From assembly GCA_963785245.1 (NCBI GenBank), contig CAWAUO010000011.1, positions 257,165-321,164 on the forward strand: a stretch of 64,000 bases of DNA, given 5' to 3'. Below the pieces are notes generated by a model. That model saw nothing but the letters and a program-made list of their open reading frames with translations. It was not told where the DNA came from and searched no databases. The translations under genes and the position numbers were made by a program. This stretch comes from JAHEEL01 sp963785245. GTDB taxonomy: Bacteria > Actinomycetota > Acidimicrobiia > Spongiisociales > UBA5794. Below are positions 60,431 through 64,000 of the stretch, one piece after another. Every line of letters starts with the position of its first letter. The stretch's first letter is position 1.

Positions 60431-61219
60431 ATGGACGATGCGGCGACCACCAAGGCGGAGGTTTCGGCGGCCCCAAGGAGGGGCGGACTGACCCGCGTAA
60501 TCCGGATCGTCGGGTGGACGAGCATTGTTGCCGGGCTCCTGATCCTCGGATTTGTCGTGCAGCAACTCTTCGTGACCACGTGGTTTGCCGAACAGCACCA
60601 GGAAGCGCTGTCGGAGGAGGCCAACGAACACTTCGCCGAAGCCGAAATCAGCGAAGTGGAGTACGTCCCGCCACCGCCGGGCGGAACAGCCGAAGATGTG
60701 TCCGGCGGTGATGCCGGCGGCTCATCTACCGGTGGGCAAGAGCTTGAAGGCGCCGAGCCGCGGACGATCCTCGTCGAGTCTGAACCCGAAACGGGCACTG
60801 CCTTCGCGGTCATCCGGATCCCGAAGATCGAAGCCCTCCAAGATGGCTGGGCGGTCGTCGAGGGCGTCGGGGTCCGCGATCTCAAGAACGGGGCGGGACA
60901 TATGCCGGACACGCCGCTTCCGGGAGCCCCGGGCAACGCCGTCATCTCGGGTCATCGCACGACGTACGGTGCCCCGTTTCACGACGTGGATGTGCTCAGC
61001 TGGGGGGACATCATCGAAGTCGAAACAGCGCTCGGGACACACACCTACGCGGTTCGGGAGCTGAAGATCGTCAAACCAACGGACGTGTGGGTGACCGAAC
61101 CGCGCGATGGTGCGTGGCTGACGCTCACAACCTGCCACCCGAAGTTCTCGTCCCGCCAACGATTGATCGTCTTCGCCGAACTGGTCGACGGTCCCAACTA
61201 CGAATCGATCTACGCATGA
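60431..61219 (+). CDS. Class E sortase
   Basis: The 262-residue product has one N-terminal membrane helix (about 28-50), a Gly/Pro-rich linker, and the sortase barrel with catalytic His in VISGHRTTYG, Cys in TLTTCHP, and Arg in SSRQRLIVF. The overall arrangement suits class E (LAXTG-type) sortases. No substrate with a sorting signal is visible in the window. It overlaps the next small gene by four bases. Confidence 0.9.
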   Translation: MDDAATTKAEVSAAPRRGGLTRVIRIVGWTSIVAGLLILGFVVQQLFVTTWFAEQHQEALSEEANEHFAEAEISEVEYVPPPPGGTAEDVSGGDAGGSSTGGQELEGAEPRTILVESEPETGTAFAVIRIPKIEALQDGWAVVEGVGVRDLKNGAGHMPDTPLPGAPGNAVISGHRTTYGAPFHDVDVLSWGDIIEVETALGTHTYAVRELKIVKPTDVWVTEPRDGAWLTLTTCHPKFSSRQRLIVFAELVDGPNYESIYA

Positions 61220-61365
61220 AACAGTGGTTTCTCGACCTCCCAGGACCGATGGCCGTCAAGATCGTGATCGCCGTCCTGGTGGCCCTCGTCGCGCTGGTCG
61301 CACTCTTCTTCGTGTACGACTGGATTGGAAGCAATCTGCTGGACACCGGGGGAACGATCGAATGA
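61216..61365 (+). CDS. Small single-pass membrane protein between sortase and trpG
   Basis: The 49-residue product MKQWFLDLPGPMAVKIVIAV... has one long hydrophobic helix (12-36). Its start overlaps the sortase stop (ATGA) and its stop overlaps the trpG start (ATGA), so it is almost surely translated. Function is unknown; it could be an accessory of the sortase. Confidence 0.68.
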   Translation: MKQWFLDLPGPMAVKIVIAVLVALVALVALFFVYDWIGSNLLDTGGTIE

Positions 61366-61997
61366 GGGTCCTCGTCCTGGACAACTACGACTCGTTCACC
61401 TACAACCTCGTCCAGTACTTCGGCGACCTCGGTGCCGAACCCATCGTGGTCAGGAACGACGAGCTGTCACCAGCTGAAGGTGCGGAATTGAAGCCCGATC
61501 GGCTCGTCATCTCTCCCGGGCCGGGGACACCTGACGACACCGGCTACTGCATGGACTACATCCGGACGATGGGGGGAGAGGTGCCGATTCTCGGCGTCTG
61601 CCTCGGACATCAGACGATCGTGGCCGCGTTCGGCGGTGAGGTGGGGCGGGCCCCCGAACCGCGACATGGGAAGGTCTCGGTCATCGATCACGACGGAAGA
61701 GGGGTCTTCGCCGGCCTGCCCGATCCGTTTGAAGCGACCCGGTATCACTCGCTGGCGGCAACGTCGGTTCCCGACATCCTCGAGGTCACGGCGCGGTCGG
61801 AAGATGGTGTTGTACAGGCTGTTCGTCATCGCACCCTTCCGATCGAAGGTGTGCAATTCCACCCCGAGTCGATCATGACAGAGGTCGGTCGAGACCTGCT
61901 CGCGAACTTCCTAGCGGGGCCGACGGAGAGTAGCGGCGCGGGCTGCGCCGATCGTGGGTCGAGGTGCGCGGCGCGACCGCATCCGTCTACGGGTTGA
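61362..61997 (+). CDS. trpG: Anthranilate / aminodeoxychorismate synthase glutamine amidotransferase
   Basis: The 211-residue product is a class I glutamine amidotransferase: LVLDNYDSFTYNLVQYFG, the oxyanion loop SPGPGTPDD, nucleophile GVCLGHQ (Cys82), and HPES. It supplies ammonia to TrpE or PabB. This position in mycobacteria is annotated trpG/pabA and serves folate synthesis as well. The last ~25 residues, after NFLAG, are low-complexity and read into the intergenic repeat, so the true gene probably extended by run-through. Confidence 0.93.
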   Translation: MRVLVLDNYDSFTYNLVQYFGDLGAEPIVVRNDELSPAEGAELKPDRLVISPGPGTPDDTGYCMDYIRTMGGEVPILGVCLGHQTIVAAFGGEVGRAPEPRHGKVSVIDHDGRGVFAGLPDPFEATRYHSLAATSVPDILEVTARSEDGVVQAVRHRTLPIEGVQFHPESIMTEVGRDLLANFLAGPTESSGAGCADRGSRCAARPHPSTG

Positions 61998-62198
61998 GGC
62001 CGGAGGCGCCCCCACGCGGCAGGCGGAGCTCGAGCGCATTGTGCGGTCGGGTACCGCCCGGCGGGCCTCGTCTTGGCGATTCGGGCTCCCAGAGCCCCCT
62101 CCCGCCCTCGCTGCGCTCGGGCACCCTCCCCCACCTTCGGTGGTGGAGGGGCAATACAGGTTCGTCGCTAAGGGTTCGCTTCCTATCGGCCGAAGACT
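61998..62198. other. trpG to beta-helix-gene spacer
   Basis: About 200 gene-free bases of very high GC, containing repeat copy 2 (62063-62140), a CCACC-TTC-GGTGG hairpin (62132-62144), and no clear promoter. Confidence 0.5.
62063..62140 (-). repeat. Dispersed intergenic repeat, copy 2 (inverted)
   Basis: Read on the minus strand it begins CGAAGGTGGGGGAGGGTGC and contains GAGCGCAGCG, GGGAGGGGGCTCTGGGAGCC and AAGACGAGGCC, matching copy 1 at 33818-33905 with indels. It lies just after trpG and appears to overlap the end of that reading frame's neighbourhood. Confidence 0.75.
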
Positions 62199-64000
62199 AT
62201 GAGCATGGTTGGACGGGTCTTCTCGCGTCCTGCGGTTCTTGCCGCCGCTGTCACGTTTGTGACCGTGTGGATCGTGCTGTCCTCTCCTGCACTTGCTGAA
62301 CCACCTGCAGGCAACCCCGATGGGACCGCACCGGTGCCTCTCGAAGCCCGGGCCGTCGATACCTCACATCCCAATCACGTCATTGGCAACGGCACACCGC
62401 AGAGTTGCACATCAGCGGCGGTTGTGGCGGCGGTTGCCCAAGGCGGGATCATCACCTTCGATTGTGGCCCGAACCCGGTGACGATCCAGATGACCGCCAC
62501 CGCCAAGGTCGTCAACAACACCGGACCCGAGATCGTGATCGACGGCGGGGGACTCGTGACCCTCAGCGGCATGGGCCAGCGGCGCATTCTCTACATGAAC
62601 ACCTGCGACTCCGCGCAGGTGTGGACGACGTCCCACTGCCAGAACCAGGACCATCCACGGCTGACCGTGCAGAACCTGACCTTCGTCGACGGCAACGCGA
62701 AGGGTGACAACCCCGACGGCGGTGGTGCCATCTTCGTGCGAGGAGGGCGATTCAAGGTCGTCAATTCGCGCTTCTTCAGGAACGTCTGTGACGATGTTGG
62801 GCCCGACGTCGGCGGCGCCGGTATCCGAGTGCTGAGCCAATACAACGGACTGCCGGTCTACGTCGTCAACAGCACCTTCGGCGGGGCACCCGGGTACGGA
62901 AACGTCTGCTCGAACGGCGGCGGGATCAGCAGCATCGGGGTTTCCTGGACGCTCATCAACAGCCTGTTCAGCTACAACGACGCGATTGGCAACGGTGCAA
63001 ACCCTGCTCAGGGCGGCGCGCCGGGCGGTGGCAGCGGTGGAGCGATCTACAACGACGGCAACACCTTCACGCTCACGCTCATCGACACACGCGTCGAGTA
63101 CAACCATGCCAACGAGGGGGGTGGAGCCATCTTCTTCGTCAGCAACGACCGCTCCGGCTCGCTCATCATCAGGGACTCGGTGCTGGTCTCCAATCCGAGC
63201 GACGGGTTCGAGACGAGGGGATACCCGGGCATCTTCGTGCTGGCGAATGGGCCGCCACAGGTCGAGAACTCAATCATCGGGGACTATCCGGAAGTTCCTG
63301 ACGTCTGCCCGGATGGTGCGGCCTGCGACTCGGTCATCTTCCACGACGCAGCCGGAAGGTGGCACGCCTGGAGTGCCGTGGCATCGCAGCGCTCCGAGGA
63401 TGTCTTCTACTTCGGGGATCCGGGCGACGTCGCTTTCGCGGGGGACTGGAACTGTGACGGCATCGACACTCCCGGTCTCTATCGACGGAGCGACGGCGCG
63501 GTGTATCTCCGGAATTCGAACACTCAAGGAGTTGCGGATGTCCGCTTCTTCTTCGGCAATCCCGGCGACCTCCCGCTCGCCGGGGACTTCGACGGTGACG
63601 GTTGTGACTCCCTGTCGATCTATCGCCCTTCCGAGTCCCGGATCTTCGTCATCAACGAACTCGGATCGAACAACGGCGGCCTGGGCGCCGCCGAATTCGA
63701 CTTCGTCTTCGGCGAATCCAGGGGACAAGCCGTTCGTCGGAGACTTCGACGGCAACGGCATCGACACGGTGGGTCTCCATCGCGAGTCGACGGGTCTCGT
63801 GTACTTCCGGAACACCCTCACGACCGGCATCGCCCACTCACAGTTCATCTACGGAGATCCAGGAGACGTTCTCGTCGCCGGTGATTGGGATGGTGACGGC
63901 GACGACACCGTCGCGGTGTACCGACCTTCGAACGGGCTGCTCTACGTGAAGCTCAACAACACCCAGGGCTACGCCGACGCAGCAATCCCAGCCGGCAACG
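62199..64000 (+). CDS. Secreted beta-helix protein with FG-GAP-like repeats (partial, frameshifted)
   Basis: The protein starts with a signal peptide (about 1-33), then a right-handed beta-helix resembling pectate-lyase/Pmp folds (IVIDGGGLVTLSG, GGGAIFVRGGRF, GGGAIFFVSND). From about residue 400 there are repeats of ~47 residues with the core FGDPGDVAFAGDWNCDG or FGNPGDLPLAGDFDGDG and a TxGLYRxSxG...YLRNSNTQG half. At 63713-63716 an extra G in GGCGAATCC breaks the frame; the +1 frame continues PGDKPFVGDFDGNGIDTVGL to the window edge. It is probably an extracellular adhesin or carbohydrate-active protein. The 3' end lies outside the window. Confidence 0.85.

Overview
The window is 64 kb of GC-rich, gene-dense DNA from a chromosome of the Actinobacteria. 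It spans the replication origin. The order cca - (pseudokinase) - ECF sigma - anti-sigma - trxB - trxA - CwlM-like - parB - parA - rsmG - jag - yidC - yidD - rnpA - rpmH - dnaA - dnaN - recF - dciA - gyrB - gyrA - DUF3566 - tRNA-Ile/tRNA-Ala - crgA - trpG closely follows the Mycobacterium origin region. Thr/Ala-rich spacers behind lipoprotein signals, an aapJQMP amino-acid transporter, a class E sortase and secreted 'PGD..AGDWDGDG' repeat proteins would fit a non-mycobacterial lineage such as Acidimicrobiia. That placement is inference; no rRNA is present to confirm it.

Layout. 0-6.4 kb: a leftward arginine operon argC-argJ-argB-argR-argG-argH, mostly with 4-nt start/stop overlaps, behind a tandem ARG-box-like operator; argD and argF are absent. 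6.4-9.4 kb: small conserved proteins (DUF6325 and SHOCT), a thioredoxin-VKOR fusion and a PEBP lipoprotein. 9.4-15.7 kb: cca, a zinc-finger RNase HI, a PilT-like ATPase with altered motifs, an HDAC-family deacetylase, a GNAT and a stand-alone pseudokinase. 15.7-24.7 kb: ECF sigma/anti-sigma, thioredoxin system, pseudo-amidase, chromosome partition (with a parS-like site inside rsmG) and the membrane-insertase/RNase P block. 24.7-33.8 kb: origin and replication genes. The dnaA-dnaN spacer holds DnaA boxes followed by CTA repeats resembling a DnaA-trio element.

34-49 kb: a DUF3566 protein, an NHLRC2-like thioredoxin/NHL lipoprotein, a VIT1-like metal transporter, an AI-2E family permease, a CrtI-like oxidoreductase, an MMPL exporter and the aapJQMP importer. 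49.36-56.99 kb: a 7.6-kb integrative element bounded by a 48-bp direct repeat of the tRNA-Ile 3' half. It carries fic, a HAD phosphatase, a zinc-ribbon protein, a DUF1269 protein, a membrane protein, a ribbon-helix-helix/SEC-C protein with a perfect 16-bp palindrome before its start, two clusters of 23-bp iterons, and a tyrosine integrase interrupted by a +1 frameshift.

57-64 kb: tRNA-Ile, an FMN reductase with a receiver-like tail, DUF2269, tRNA-Ala, a thiolase, crgA, a class E sortase, trpG/pabA, and a secreted beta-helix/repeat protein that runs off the end and also shows a +1 frameshift. A dispersed intergenic repeat occurs after gyrA (33.8 kb) and, inverted, after trpG (62.1 kb). Nothing here was checked against a database: family names rest on motifs visible in the translations, and start choices on ribosome binding sites and overlaps.
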